Part shown: positions 1 through 7,260 of the stretch, in pieces
Numbering within the stretch: position 1 is the stretch's first letter
How the letters are laid out: every line of letters starts with the position of its first letter
Assembly: GCA_016875225.1 (NCBI GenBank)
Contig: VGRW01000038.1
Span: 1 to 33,921 of the forward strand
DNA: 33,921 nt
DNA from: Deltaproteobacteria bacterium
GTDB lineage: Bacteria; Myxococcota_A; UBA9160; SZUA-336
Direction of reading: 5' to 3'
Position numbers and translations under genes: made by a program
The notes under the pieces: model-generated
The model's input: the letters and a program-made list of their open reading frames with translations, nothing else
Databases searched by the model: none
Told to the model about the DNA's origin: nothing

Positions 1-543
1 CGCGACGGGCGCGATCGTCTCGGCCGTCGCGGCGAAGTCGCCGCCGCACTCCTTCAGCCCGGCGACGCCCGGTACGCGCGAGAGGCGCGCGGTGGTCTCG
101 GATTCGATCCGCGACGCCGTCCGGCCGGGGATGTTGTAGAGCACGATCGGCAGTCCGCCCTCGAGCGCCACCATCCGGTAGTGCTGGTAGATGCCCTCCT
201 GCGTCGGCTTGTTGTAGTAGGGCGAGATCAAGAGCGCTCCGTCGGCTCCGGCGCTGCGCGCGGCCGAGGTCAGCTCGATCGCCTCGCGCGTGGAGTTCGA
301 GCCCGTGCCCGCCACGACCGGCACGCGTCCGGACGCGACCTCGACCACGTGCCGGACCACGCGGATGTGCTCTTCGGGCGTGAGCGTGGCCGATTCACCG
401 GTGCTCCCGCACGGGACGAGTCCGGAGATGCCGCTCTCGATCTGCCACTCGACCAGACGGGCGAGCGCGTCGAGATCCAGCGACCCATCGCCGCGGAACG
501 GCGTCACCAGCGCGGTGAAGGCTCCGGAGAGATTCAGGGCCAT
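1..543 (-). CDS. dapA: 4-hydroxy-tetrahydrodipicolinate synthase, 3' end outside window
   Basis: Condenses pyruvate with aspartate semialdehyde, the first committed step of lysine and diaminopimelate synthesis in the cytoplasm. The visible 181 codons run from an ATG at 543 to the window edge; the family is about 290 residues, so roughly the last 110 are missing because the window ends, not because the gene is broken. The pyruvate-binding motif PCGSTGE is at residues 44-50, the catalytic tyrosine is in LYNIPGRT (Y136), and the Schiff-base lysine is in AGLKECGG (K164). The ATG overlaps the last codons of dapF by 10 bp, so the two are probably translationally coupled as the end of an argH-lptM-dapF-dapA operon. 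Identification is firm from these motifs; an N-acetylneuraminate lyase paralogue is unlikely given the adjacent dapF. Confidence 0.95.
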   Translation of the reverse strand, partial: MALNLSGAFTALVTPFRGDGSLDLDALARLVEWQIESGISGLVPCGSTGESATLTPEEHIRVVRHVVEVASGRVPVVAGTGSNSTREAIELTSAARSAGADGALLISPYYNKPTQEGIYQHYRMVALEGGLPIVLYNIPGRTASRIESETTARLSRVPGVAGLKECGGDFAATAETIAPVA

Positions 544-1382
544 TCGAGCTCTCCATCGAAGACGTGGGCCGCCGGGCCCGTCATGAAGACCGGACCGTCG
601 CTCTCCGGCCAGCGGATGCGCAAGACCCCGCCGCGAAGCCGGATCCGCACGTCGCGCTCCGCGCGGCCCGAGAGCACCGCGGCGACTCCGACCGCGCAGG
701 CGCCGCTGCCGCAGGCCAGCGTCTCGCCGGTGCCGCGCTCCCAGGTGCGCTGCACGAGCTCGTCGCGCGAGCGCACGCCGACGAACTCCACGTTCACGCG
801 CTCGGGGAACGCGGGGTGGTGCTCGATCAGCTTTCCGATCCGCTCGACCGCAAACGCGTCTGGATCGTCGACGAAGACCACGCAGTGCGGATTGCCCATG
901 CCCACGGCGCAGACGGACAGGCGCTCTCCGCCGACCTCGAGCGGCACGTCGATCAGCGGCGCGCGGCCGTCGAGGAGCGTGGGGATCTTCGCCGGCTCGA
1001 GCACCGGCCGCGTCATCTCGACCTCGACCTGATCGCCGCCGAGCCAGCGCGGGGTGACGATCCCCGCGAGCGTCTCGACCCGGATCACGTCCTTGCGCGT
1101 GAGCCCCTTGTCGCGCACGTACTTCGTGAACGCGCGAATCCCGTTCGCGCACATCTCGGCCTGGCTACCGTCCGCGTTGCGGATCGCCATGGCGAAATCC
1201 GCGTCCCTCGACCGCCGGACCAGCAGCAGCTGGTCGCCCCCGATCCCGAGCCGACGGTCGAGCGCGAAGCGCGCAAAGCTCGCCCAGTCGGAGACGGGAT
1301 CCCCGGCCAGGCAATCGATCACGACCAGGTCGTTTCCCGCGCCGTGCATCTTTGCGAAGCGGATCTTCGCTGGCGCAGTCAT
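534..1382 (-). CDS. dapF: Diaminopimelate epimerase
   Basis: Interconverts LL- and meso-diaminopimelate, supplying the cross-linking residue of peptidoglycan and the precursor of lysine. The 282-residue product has the usual family length. Both catalytic cysteines are present: C78 in EMCANGIRAF and C224 in TLACGSGACA. The N-terminal AKMHGAGNDLVVID is the typical family start, which supports the ATG at 1382 over longer readings. This ATG overlaps the stop of the upstream small lipoprotein (ATGA), and the 3' end overlaps the dapA start. Regulation is presumably shared with argH upstream; no internal promoter was evident. Confidence 0.97.
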   Translation of the reverse strand: MTAPAKIRFAKMHGAGNDLVVIDCLAGDPVSDWASFARFALDRRLGIGGDQLLLVRRSRDADFAMAIRNADGSQAEMCANGIRAFTKYVRDKGLTRKDVIRVETLAGIVTPRWLGGDQVEVEMTRPVLEPAKIPTLLDGRAPLIDVPLEVGGERLSVCAVGMGNPHCVVFVDDPDAFAVERIGKLIEHHPAFPERVNVEFVGVRSRDELVQRTWERGTGETLACGSGACAVGVAAVLSGRAERDVRIRLRGGVLRIRWPESDGPVFMTGPAAHVFDGELEWP

Positions 1383-1570
1383 GGCTTCTGCTCCGCGCCG
1401 TCCTCGGGCGAGTTCGGATCCGGACACACCTCGGTGTCGCTTGCGCCGGGTGCCGCTGCGGCCTTGGGCGCCGCGGCCGAGGTCCCGCCGTCGGCTCGCA
1501 CCGGAGGGCCGTACTTGCCGCAGGCGATCCCGGCGAGCAGCACCAGCGCGACGAGTCCGACGCGGGTCAT
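1379..1570 (-). CDS. lptM: LptM-like small outer-membrane lipoprotein
   Basis: A 63-residue protein with a signal peptide (MTRVGLVALVLLAGIACG) ending in a lipobox, LAGIAC, so the mature protein would begin at C17 as a lipoprotein. The first mature residues, CGKYGPPV, match the CGxxGPL signature of LptM (formerly YifL), which assists maturation of the LptD lipopolysaccharide translocon. The rest is Ala/Pro/Gly-rich and probably disordered. Position also fits: yifL/lptM homologues commonly sit next to argH, lysA or dapF. Its ATG overlaps the argH stop and its stop overlaps the dapF start. The family call rests on the short motif and context, since so small a protein carries little other signal. 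Confidence 0.75.
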   Translation of the reverse strand: MTRVGLVALVLLAGIACGKYGPPVRADGGTSAAAPKAAAAPGASDTEVCPDPNSPEDGAEQKP

Positions 1571-2967
1571 GGCGTCTCCTCCGCCAGCTCCGCGCGAGCC
1601 GACGCGATCGCTTCGAGCACGCGCGGGCGGGACGGCGCTCCGGGCTCGCGACGCGCCTCGAGCGAGCGCTCGACCCGGAAGAACTGCGCCGGATCGACGT
1701 CGAGCGCGGGGTGGAACGAGCGCAGGGTGTCGCGCGAGAGCGCCGAGAGCTCGACGCCGGCGGCGAGCGAGTGCGCGACGACGCTGCTCACCACCCCGTG
1801 CGCCTCGCGAAACGGCACGCCGGAGAGCACCAGCTGATCGGCGAGATCGGTCGCGATCAGCATCGGGTCGCTCGCGGCGCGCTCCATGCTGGCGTGGCTC
1901 ACGCGCAGCGTCTTGATCGCGGCCGCCAGGACCTCGAGACAGGTGCGCGTGGTGTCGACGGCGTCGATCACCGGCTCCTTGTCCTCCTGCATGTCGCGGT
2001 TGTAGGAGAGCGGGAGCCCCTTCATCGTCACGAGCAGGCTCATCAGATCGCCGATCACGCGCCCGGACTTGCCGCGCACCAGCTCGGCGGCGTCGGGGTT
2101 CTTCTTCTGCGGCATCAGGCTCGAGCCGGTCGAGAACGCGTCGTCGAGCTCGACGAAGCCGAACTCCGAGGAGCTCCACAGCACGAGCTCCTCGCAGAGC
2201 CTGGACAGGTGGACCATCGAGATGGCCAGCGCCGCGAGCAGCTCGAGCGCCGCGTCGCGCGCGGAGACGGAGTCGAGCGTGTTCCGCGTCGGGGCGGCGA
2301 AGCCGAGCTCGCGCGCGGTCTGATCGCGGTCGATCGGCAGCGTGCTGCCGGCGAGCGCGCCGGAGCCGAGCGGCGAGCGCGCCATTCGCGAGCGAGCGTC
2401 GCGGAGCCGGCCCGCGTCGCGAGTCAGCGCCTCGTAGTGCGCGAGCCAGTGGTGCGCGAGCCGCACCGGCTGCGCGCGCTGCATGTGCGTGTAGCCCGGC
2501 AGCACCACGTCCACCTCTTGCGCGGCGCGCTCGACCAGCACCCCGCGAAGCTCGCCGAGCGCGCCGAGCAGCGCCGGGATCTGGTCGCGCATCCACAGCA
2601 GCAGGTCGGTGGCGATCTGGTCGTTTCGGCTGCGCCCGGTGTGCAGCTTTCCCGCGAGCGGCCCGACCAGCTCGCCGAGGCGCCGCTCGATGTTGGTGTG
2701 CACGTCCTCGAGCGCGGGGTCGAGCAGGAGCGTTCCCGACTCGAGCTCGCGCGCGATCTGCTCCAGACCCTTCACGAGCTGCTCGCCTTCGGCGCTGCTC
2801 ACGATCCCCTGGCTGGCGAGCATCCGCGCGTGCGCGACGCTTCCGCGGACGTCCTGCGCCCAGAGCCTTCCGTCCACGTGCACGGAGGCGGAGAAGCGCT
2901 CCATGCGCGGATCCGTGGGCTTCGCAAAACGCCCGCCCCAGGTCTTGGAGCTCTTGGATTCGACCAT
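1567..2967 (-). CDS. argH: Argininosuccinate lyase
   Basis: Cleaves argininosuccinate to arginine and fumarate, the last step of arginine synthesis. The 466 residues match the usual length. The N-terminal KTWGGRFAKPTD is characteristic of ArgH, and the fumarase/aspartase-superfamily signature GSSLMPQKKNPD lies near residues 281-292, including the catalytic serine loop. The ATG at 2967 follows a GAGG ribosome-binding sequence 6-7 nt upstream. It is the first gene of the minus-strand argH-lptM-dapF-dapA cluster and diverges from the penicillin-binding protein gene across a 76-bp gap. In many related bacteria lysA lies inside this cluster; here it does not. Confidence 0.98.
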   Translation of the reverse strand: MVESKSSKTWGGRFAKPTDPRMERFSASVHVDGRLWAQDVRGSVAHARMLASQGIVSSAEGEQLVKGLEQIARELESGTLLLDPALEDVHTNIERRLGELVGPLAGKLHTGRSRNDQIATDLLLWMRDQIPALLGALGELRGVLVERAAQEVDVVLPGYTHMQRAQPVRLAHHWLAHYEALTRDAGRLRDARSRMARSPLGSGALAGSTLPIDRDQTARELGFAAPTRNTLDSVSARDAALELLAALAISMVHLSRLCEELVLWSSSEFGFVELDDAFSTGSSLMPQKKNPDAAELVRGKSGRVIGDLMSLLVTMKGLPLSYNRDMQEDKEPVIDAVDTTRTCLEVLAAAIKTLRVSHASMERAASDPMLIATDLADQLVLSGVPFREAHGVVSSVVAHSLAAGVELSALSRDTLRSFHPALDVDPAQFFRVERSLEARREPGAPSRPRVLEAIASARAELAEETP

Positions 2968-3031
2968 TCTTACCTCGGGGCCGGACGAGGATGCCCGCGC
3001 GCGGGGGGGCGCGCAAGCGACTTCGAGGCCA

Positions 3032-3037
3032 TAAGCT
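3032..3037 (+). promoter_or_regulatory. Candidate -10 element (TAAGCT) of the PBP gene
   Basis: The 76-bp gap between the divergent argH and PBP genes contains TAAGCT ending 6 nt before the GTG at 3044. No Shine-Dalgarno lies between it and the start, so the transcript would begin at or next to the start codon. The hexamer alone is weak evidence; support comes from the same spacing upstream of other genes in this window. No clear -35 element was seen. Confidence 0.35.
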
Positions 3038-3043
3038 CTGGGC

Positions 3044-5422
3044 GTGCGCAGACACCTCCCCAGGGCGGCCCTCCTGCTCGCGATCCTCCTGTTGCTTCTG
3101 GGGGTGTTCGCGCTTCGCGCCGTCTCCGATCTCGAGGAGCGCGTCGAAGCGCGCTTCGAGGGCCGGCTCTTCGCCGTCCCATCGCGGGTCTACTCGCGGC
3201 CGCTCGAGCTGCGGCCCGGGCTCGACGTCGAGCGCGTCCGGCTGCGCGCCCGACTGGAGCGGATGGGCTACGTGGCGGCGGCGAGCGCCAAGCGGACGCT
3301 CCGGCCCGGTGAGTACCGCCAGACGCCCGGACTGGTCGAGATCCACCGCCGCGCCTCGCGCCTGCCGGATCGCAACGACCCTGCGCGGCTGTTCCAGCTG
3401 CGGCTCTCGGGCACGCGAATCGCGGCGCTCCGGGACTCGAGCGGCGATCTGCTCGGCTCGGTCTCGCTCGAGCCCGAGATCATCGCGCAGTTCCACGGCG
3501 CCGAGCGCGCGGATCGCAAGCTCGAGGCGCTCGCCGACGTTCCCCCACTGCTCGTCGACGCCATCATCGCGGTCGAGGATCAGTCCTTCTTCGAGCACGG
3601 CGGCATCCACGTCTGGCGCATCGCCGGCGCGATGCTCGCGAACCTGCGCGCGGGACGCGTCGTGCAGGGTGGAAGCACGGTCACCCAGCAGCTGGCGAAG
3701 AATTTCTACCTGACGCGCGAGCGCACGCTCACGCGCAAAGGGACCGAAGCGCTGATGGCGCTGCTGCTCGAGCGCAACCACACCAAGCGCGAGATCCTCG
3801 AGGCCTACCTGAACGAGGTCTACATGGGGCAGCGCGGCTCGGTCGCCATCCACGGCGTCGGCGAGGCCGCGCAGCACTACTTCGGCAAGCAGGTCGGCGA
3901 CCTGACGCTGCCCGAGGCCGCGCTGATCGCCGGCCTGATCAAGGGTCCGAACCTGTACTCGCCGTACAAGCACCCCGAGGCCGCGCGCAAGCGTCGCGAC
4001 CTGGTGCTCGGGGTCCTGCGCGAGCAGGACAAGATCGACCGCGACGCGTACGAGAGCGCGCTGATCGCCGACCTCGGCGTGCGCGACGTGTACGTGGACG
4101 AGCACGTCGCGCCGTACTTCGTCGAGGAGCTGCGCCAGGAGCTCTCGGAGCGCTACGGCGAGGAGTTCCTGCAGAGCGAGGGAATGGCGATCTACTCCAC
4201 GCTCGACGCCGAGCTGCAGCGAGCGGCGAACGCGGCGGTGACGACGCGTCTCTCGCGGCTCGAGCAGGACTACCCGTCGCTGCGCCGGCCCGCCTCGCCG
4301 CTGCAGGCCGCGGTGGTCGCGCTCTCGCCTGCGAGCGGCGAAATCCTCGCGCTGGTCGGGGGCCGCGACTACAAGCTGAGCCAGTTCAATCGAGCCGCGC
4401 AGGCGCGTCGCCAGCCCGGGAGCGTCTTCAAGCCGATCGTCCTGCTCGCCGCGCTCGGCCGCGACGGAGGCGCGCCGCGCTTCACGCTGCTCTCGAAGCT
4501 CGAGGACGAGCCGTTCACGCTGAAGCTCCCGACCAGCACCTGGCAGCCGGTGAACTACGACGGCGAGTACCGCGGCACCGTGACGGTTCGCGAGGCGATC
4601 GAGCAGTCGCTGAACGTCCCGGTCGCCAAGCTCGGCATCGCGATCGGACCGGAGCGCATCGTCGCGACCGCGCGAAGGCTCGGCATCGAGAGCCCGCTTG
4701 CGCCCGTGCCGAGCGTCTCGCTCGGCTCCTTCGAGCTCACGGTGCTAGAGGCCGCGCGCGCCTATGCGGCGCTCGCCGCATCCGGTTCGCTGCCGGCGCT
4801 GCGCTCCTACACCGGTGTGGTTCACTCCGACGGACGCGTGCTCGAAGAGCGCCCGGGAGCGGCGGAGAAGGTCTTCGATCCGGCAGAGGTGTACCTGGTC
4901 ACCTCGGCTCTGCAGGGCGTCGTCGAGCGCGGCACGGGAGCCGCCCTGCGAGCGATGGGGTTCCGCGGCGACGTCGCCGGCAAGACAGGCACGAGCTCCG
5001 ACCATCGCGACGCCTGGTTCATCGGCTACACGCCGGAGATCGTGATCGCGGTCTGGGTCGGCTTCGACGACGGCGAGAGCGTGCGGGTCACCGGCTCGGT
5101 CGCGGCGCTGCCGATCTTCGCGGACGTGCTCGAGGTCGCGCGCGGCAAGGCGCCCGCAGAGGAGTTCTCGGCCCCCACCGGCGTGGAATCGCTCGAGGTC
5201 GACCGCGAGACCGGGCTGCGAGCGGGCTTCATGTGCGGCGGCGAGCGAGAGGTCTTCCTGCGCGGCACCGCGCCGGAAGGCGCCTGCGGGATTTTTCGCG
5301 GCTTCGGATCCGAGACCGCGAAGCCTTCGACCGGGCCGCCGCCGCCGCAGGAGCAAGCGCGCGCGAACCCGGTGCGCCGCGCGCTGCGCAGCGTGTTCGG
5401 CTGGTTCGGGCGCGGGAGGTGA
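3044..5422 (+). CDS. mrcB: PBP1B-like bifunctional transglycosylase/transpeptidase
   Basis: A class A penicillin-binding protein that polymerises lipid II and cross-links peptidoglycan on the periplasmic face of the inner membrane. The 792 residues show an N-terminal membrane anchor (about residues 8-26), a region resembling the UB2H domain of PBP1B (about 40-140), a GT51 transglycosylase with catalytic glutamate E178 in VEDQSFFEHGG and the GGSTVTQQLAKN motif (about 209-220), and a transpeptidase with S460-VFK, S522-LN and K647-TG. All catalytic motifs are intact. The start is a GTG at 3044; no better upstream start was seen. lspA, folK and a transaldolase follow closely on the same strand. 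PBP1B rather than PBP1A is inferred from the N-terminal region, so the symbol is tentative. Confidence 0.93.
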   Translation: MRRHLPRAALLLAILLLLLGVFALRAVSDLEERVEARFEGRLFAVPSRVYSRPLELRPGLDVERVRLRARLERMGYVAAASAKRTLRPGEYRQTPGLVEIHRRASRLPDRNDPARLFQLRLSGTRIAALRDSSGDLLGSVSLEPEIIAQFHGAERADRKLEALADVPPLLVDAIIAVEDQSFFEHGGIHVWRIAGAMLANLRAGRVVQGGSTVTQQLAKNFYLTRERTLTRKGTEALMALLLERNHTKREILEAYLNEVYMGQRGSVAIHGVGEAAQHYFGKQVGDLTLPEAALIAGLIKGPNLYSPYKHPEAARKRRDLVLGVLREQDKIDRDAYESALIADLGVRDVYVDEHVAPYFVEELRQELSERYGEEFLQSEGMAIYSTLDAELQRAANAAVTTRLSRLEQDYPSLRRPASPLQAAVVALSPASGEILALVGGRDYKLSQFNRAAQARRQPGSVFKPIVLLAALGRDGGAPRFTLLSKLEDEPFTLKLPTSTWQPVNYDGEYRGTVTVREAIEQSLNVPVAKLGIAIGPERIVATARRLGIESPLAPVPSVSLGSFELTVLEAARAYAALAASGSLPALRSYTGVVHSDGRVLEERPGAAEKVFDPAEVYLVTSALQGVVERGTGAALRAMGFRGDVAGKTGTSSDHRDAWFIGYTPEIVIAVWVGFDDGESVRVTGSVAALPIFADVLEVARGKAPAEEFSAPTGVESLEVDRETGLRAGFMCGGEREVFLRGTAPEGACGIFRGFGSETAKPSTGPPPPQEQARANPVRRALRSVFGWFGRGR

Positions 5423-5443
5423 CGATTTGGTAGAGAGCGGGCC

Positions 5444-5965
5444 ATGACGCCGAAGCTTCGCACCCTGCTCGCGCTGATGGCGGTGATCGTGCCGCTGGAC
5501 CAGATCACCAAGAGTCTGGTCTCCGCGTACATCGAGCGCGGCAGCTACTGGGCTCCGATCGCGGCGCTGGAGGGCTTCTTCCGCGTCACGCACGCGCGGA
5601 ACCCGGGCGGAGCGCTCGGTCTCGCGCAGGGCGTGCCCGTGCTGGTCTTCATCGTGCTCTCGCTCGTGGCGCTGGTGATGATCGGATCGTTCTTCCGGCG
5701 CATCGAGCCGAACGACCGGCTCTCGGCGGTGTCGCTGGGCCTGATCGTGTCCGGGGCGCTCGGCAACCTGATCGACCGGATCGCGCGCGGCGGCGAGGTC
5801 GTGGACTTCCTGCAGTTCAACCTCGGGCTGTTCGTGTTCCCGGACTTCAACGTCGCGGATTCGGCGATCGTGATCGGCGTGGTGCTCCTGCTGCTCGACG
5901 TCGTGACCCACGAGACCGAAGACGGCGTCACCCGGCCGAGCCTGCCCGGGGAGAAGGAAGGCTGA
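5444..5965 (+). CDS. lspA: Lipoprotein signal peptidase II
   Basis: Inner-membrane aspartic protease that removes the signal peptide of diacylglyceryl-prolipoproteins. The 173 residues form about four hydrophobic segments. Hallmarks are the N-terminal LDQITKSL box, the HARNPGGALGL segment, and the two catalytic aspartates D121 (VVDFLQFN) and D139 (FNVADSA). It begins 21 bp after the PBP gene. A strong GGGAGGTGA lies at the PBP stop but is about 21 nt from this ATG and therefore probably too far to serve it. Its stop codon overlaps the apparent CTG start of folK. A natural client is the small lipoprotein encoded at 1379-1570. Confidence 0.97.
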   Translation: MTPKLRTLLALMAVIVPLDQITKSLVSAYIERGSYWAPIAALEGFFRVTHARNPGGALGLAQGVPVLVFIVLSLVALVMIGSFFRRIEPNDRLSAVSLGLIVSGALGNLIDRIARGGEVVDFLQFNLGLFVFPDFNVADSAIVIGVVLLLLDVVTHETEDGVTRPSLPGEKEG

Positions 5966-6453
5966 GGCGCAAGGCCTACGTCGGCATCGGGGCGAATCTC
6001 GGCGATCCCGGGGCTCAGGTGCGGGCGGCGATCGCCGAGCTCTGCCGCTGGGGGCCGCATCGCGCCTCGTCGCTCTGGCGCACGGAGCCGCTAGCGCAGC
6101 GCGGCCAGCCCGAGCCGCAGCCCTGGTACGTGAACGCCGCAGTCGAGGTCGGGCTCGGCGGCGACGCCCTCTCCGTCCTCCAGCGCCTGCTCGCGCTCGA
6201 ACTCGAATTCGGCCGCCCTGCGAAGCGCGCTCGCTGGCAGCCGCGGCTGATCGACCTGGACCTGCTGCTCTTCGGAGATCTCGCGCTCGAGACCCCGCGC
6301 CTGACGCTGCCCCATCCGGGTCTCGCCCGTCGCCGCTTCGTGCTCGCGCCGCTCGCCGAGCTCGCCCCGGATCTGGTCGCCCCGGGGCAGACGCGCACGA
6401 TCTCCGAGCTGCTCGCCGACCTTGACGATCCCCTGCGAGTCGAGAAACTGTGA
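5962..6453 (+). CDS. folK: HPPK (2-amino-4-hydroxy-6-hydroxymethyldihydropteridine pyrophosphokinase), apparent CTG start
   Basis: Transfers pyrophosphate from ATP to hydroxymethyldihydropterin in folate synthesis. The family N-terminus [13 protein letters not shown] is encoded before the first in-frame ATG (6019), so the real start must lie upstream. Reading back, there is no in-frame ATG, GTG or TTG within the region examined (5881-5961). A CTG at 5962 overlaps the lspA stop as CTGA and follows a purine-rich GGGGAGAAGGAAGG, so CTG is the best start and gives 163 residues, the normal HPPK length. Mg-binding aspartates D98 and D100 are in [11 protein letters not shown], and the WRTEP and [12 protein letters not shown] segments are also typical. 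No other folate gene is nearby. The family call is firm; the initiation codon is inferred. Confidence 0.92.
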   Translation: MRRKAYVGIGANLGDPGAQVRAAIAELCRWGPHRASSLWRTEPLAQRGQPEPQPWYVNAAVEVGLGGDALSVLQRLLALELEFGRPAKRARWQPRLIDLDLLLFGDLALETPRLTLPHPGLARRRFVLAPLAELAPDLVAPGQTRTISELLADLDDPLRVEKL

Positions 6454-6478
6454 AGCCCGACCCCCTGGAGGACCCGCG

Positions 6479-7129
6479 ATGAAGTTCTTCCTCGACACCG
6501 CCCACGTTCCCGACATCCGCGAAGGCGTGTCGCTGGGTCTGTGCGACGGCGTGACCACCAATCCGAGCCTGCTCGCCAAGGAGAAGGGCGATCCGCGCGA
6601 CGTGGTCCGCGAGATCACCAAGATCTGCGACGGCCCGATCAGCGCCGAGGTCGTCTCGCTCGACTCCGAGGGCATGGTCCGGGAGGGCCTGGAGTGGCGG
6701 AAGGTCGCCTCGAACATCGTGGTCAAGATCCCCATGACGGTCGAGGGGTTGAAGGCGATCCGGGTCCTCTCCAGCCAGGACGTCCCGACCAACTGCACCC
6801 TGGTCTTCACGCCGATCCAGGCGCTGATGGCCGCCAAGGCCGGCGCCGCGATGATCTCGCCGTTCGTCGGCCGCCTGGACGACATCCAGCCGGAAAGCGG
6901 CATGCAGGTGATCGCGCAGATCCGCGAGATCTTCGAGAACTACGACATCGCGACCGAGATCATCGTCGCCAGCATTCGCAGCCCGCTCCACGTGCTCGAG
7001 TCCGCGCGGCTCGGCGCCGACATCGCGACGATTCCCCCGGCGGTGCTCTTCGGGCTCGCCAAGCACCCGCTCACCGACAAGGGCATCGAGCAGTTCCTGG
7101 CCGACTGGGAGAAGGTCAAGAACCGGTAG
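6479..7129 (+). CDS. Short transaldolase / fructose-6-phosphate aldolase family protein
   Basis: A compact class I aldolase-fold enzyme of 216 residues, the size of the FSA/TalC subfamily rather than the 310-residue classical transaldolase. It starts [10 protein letters not shown], has the GVTTNPSLL motif at about residues 24-32 and the Schiff-base lysine K83 in VVKIPMT. It probably moves dihydroxyacetone units between sugar phosphates in the non-oxidative pentose phosphate pathway, or acts as an aldolase; the sequence alone does not separate the two. The ATG at 6479 follows a GGAG ribosome-binding site about 8 nt upstream and gives the family N-terminus, unlike the longer reading from 6422. 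It is the last gene of the PBP-lspA-folK run. Confidence 0.93.
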   Translation: MKFFLDTAHVPDIREGVSLGLCDGVTTNPSLLAKEKGDPRDVVREITKICDGPISAEVVSLDSEGMVREGLEWRKVASNIVVKIPMTVEGLKAIRVLSSQDVPTNCTLVFTPIQALMAAKAGAAMISPFVGRLDDIQPESGMQVIAQIREIFENYDIATEIIVASIRSPLHVLESARLGADIATIPPAVLFGLAKHPLTDKGIEQFLADWEKVKNR

Positions 7130-7213
7130 GCGCGGGCAGCCGGCTCGGATCCGACGATCTGATATCCTGCGCCCCCAAACCTCCGACTCGACGAACCAGC
7201 GCCCTGTGAGCGG

Positions 7214-7247
7214 CTCGGCCGGATCGCGGCGCTCTGAGCCGGCCGAG
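7214..7247 (+). promoter_or_regulatory. Inverted repeat before the carboxylase operon, overlapping the likely RBS
   Basis: The 131-bp gap 7130-7260 carries no gene that I can see. It holds a perfect 9-bp inverted repeat, CTCGGCCGG at 7214-7222 and CCGGCCGAG at 7239-7247, with a 16-nt loop. Its right arm runs into GAGAAGG, the only plausible ribosome-binding sequence before the ATG at 7261. If the mRNA folds this way, initiation on the carboxylase operon could be dampened. GC-rich sequence forms such pairs by chance, so function is speculative. A possible -10-like TATCCT lies near 7162, without a convincing -35. Confidence 0.3.
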
Positions 7248-7260
7248 AAGGGCCCCCGGC

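Noticed and set aside
564-3312. Two long plus-strand frames across dapF and argH
   Set aside because: Both strands cannot be coding here; the minus-strand products have full catalytic motifs, the plus-strand ones have none.
1379-4105. 908-codon open frame on the minus strand
   Set aside because: Only its last 63 codons, the small lipoprotein, are coding. The rest runs through argH in another frame and antisense to the PBP gene; composition is Arg/Ala-rich with no domain.
5414-5422. GGGAGGTGA as ribosome-binding site for lspA
   Set aside because: It is about 21 nt from the ATG, too far, and no in-frame start lies at a suitable distance; it coincides with the end of the PBP gene.
6422-6481. 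Upstream start for the transaldolase (frame from 6422)
   Set aside because: It would run back through the end of folK; the ATG at 6479 has a GGAG site and gives the family N-terminus MKFFLDTA.
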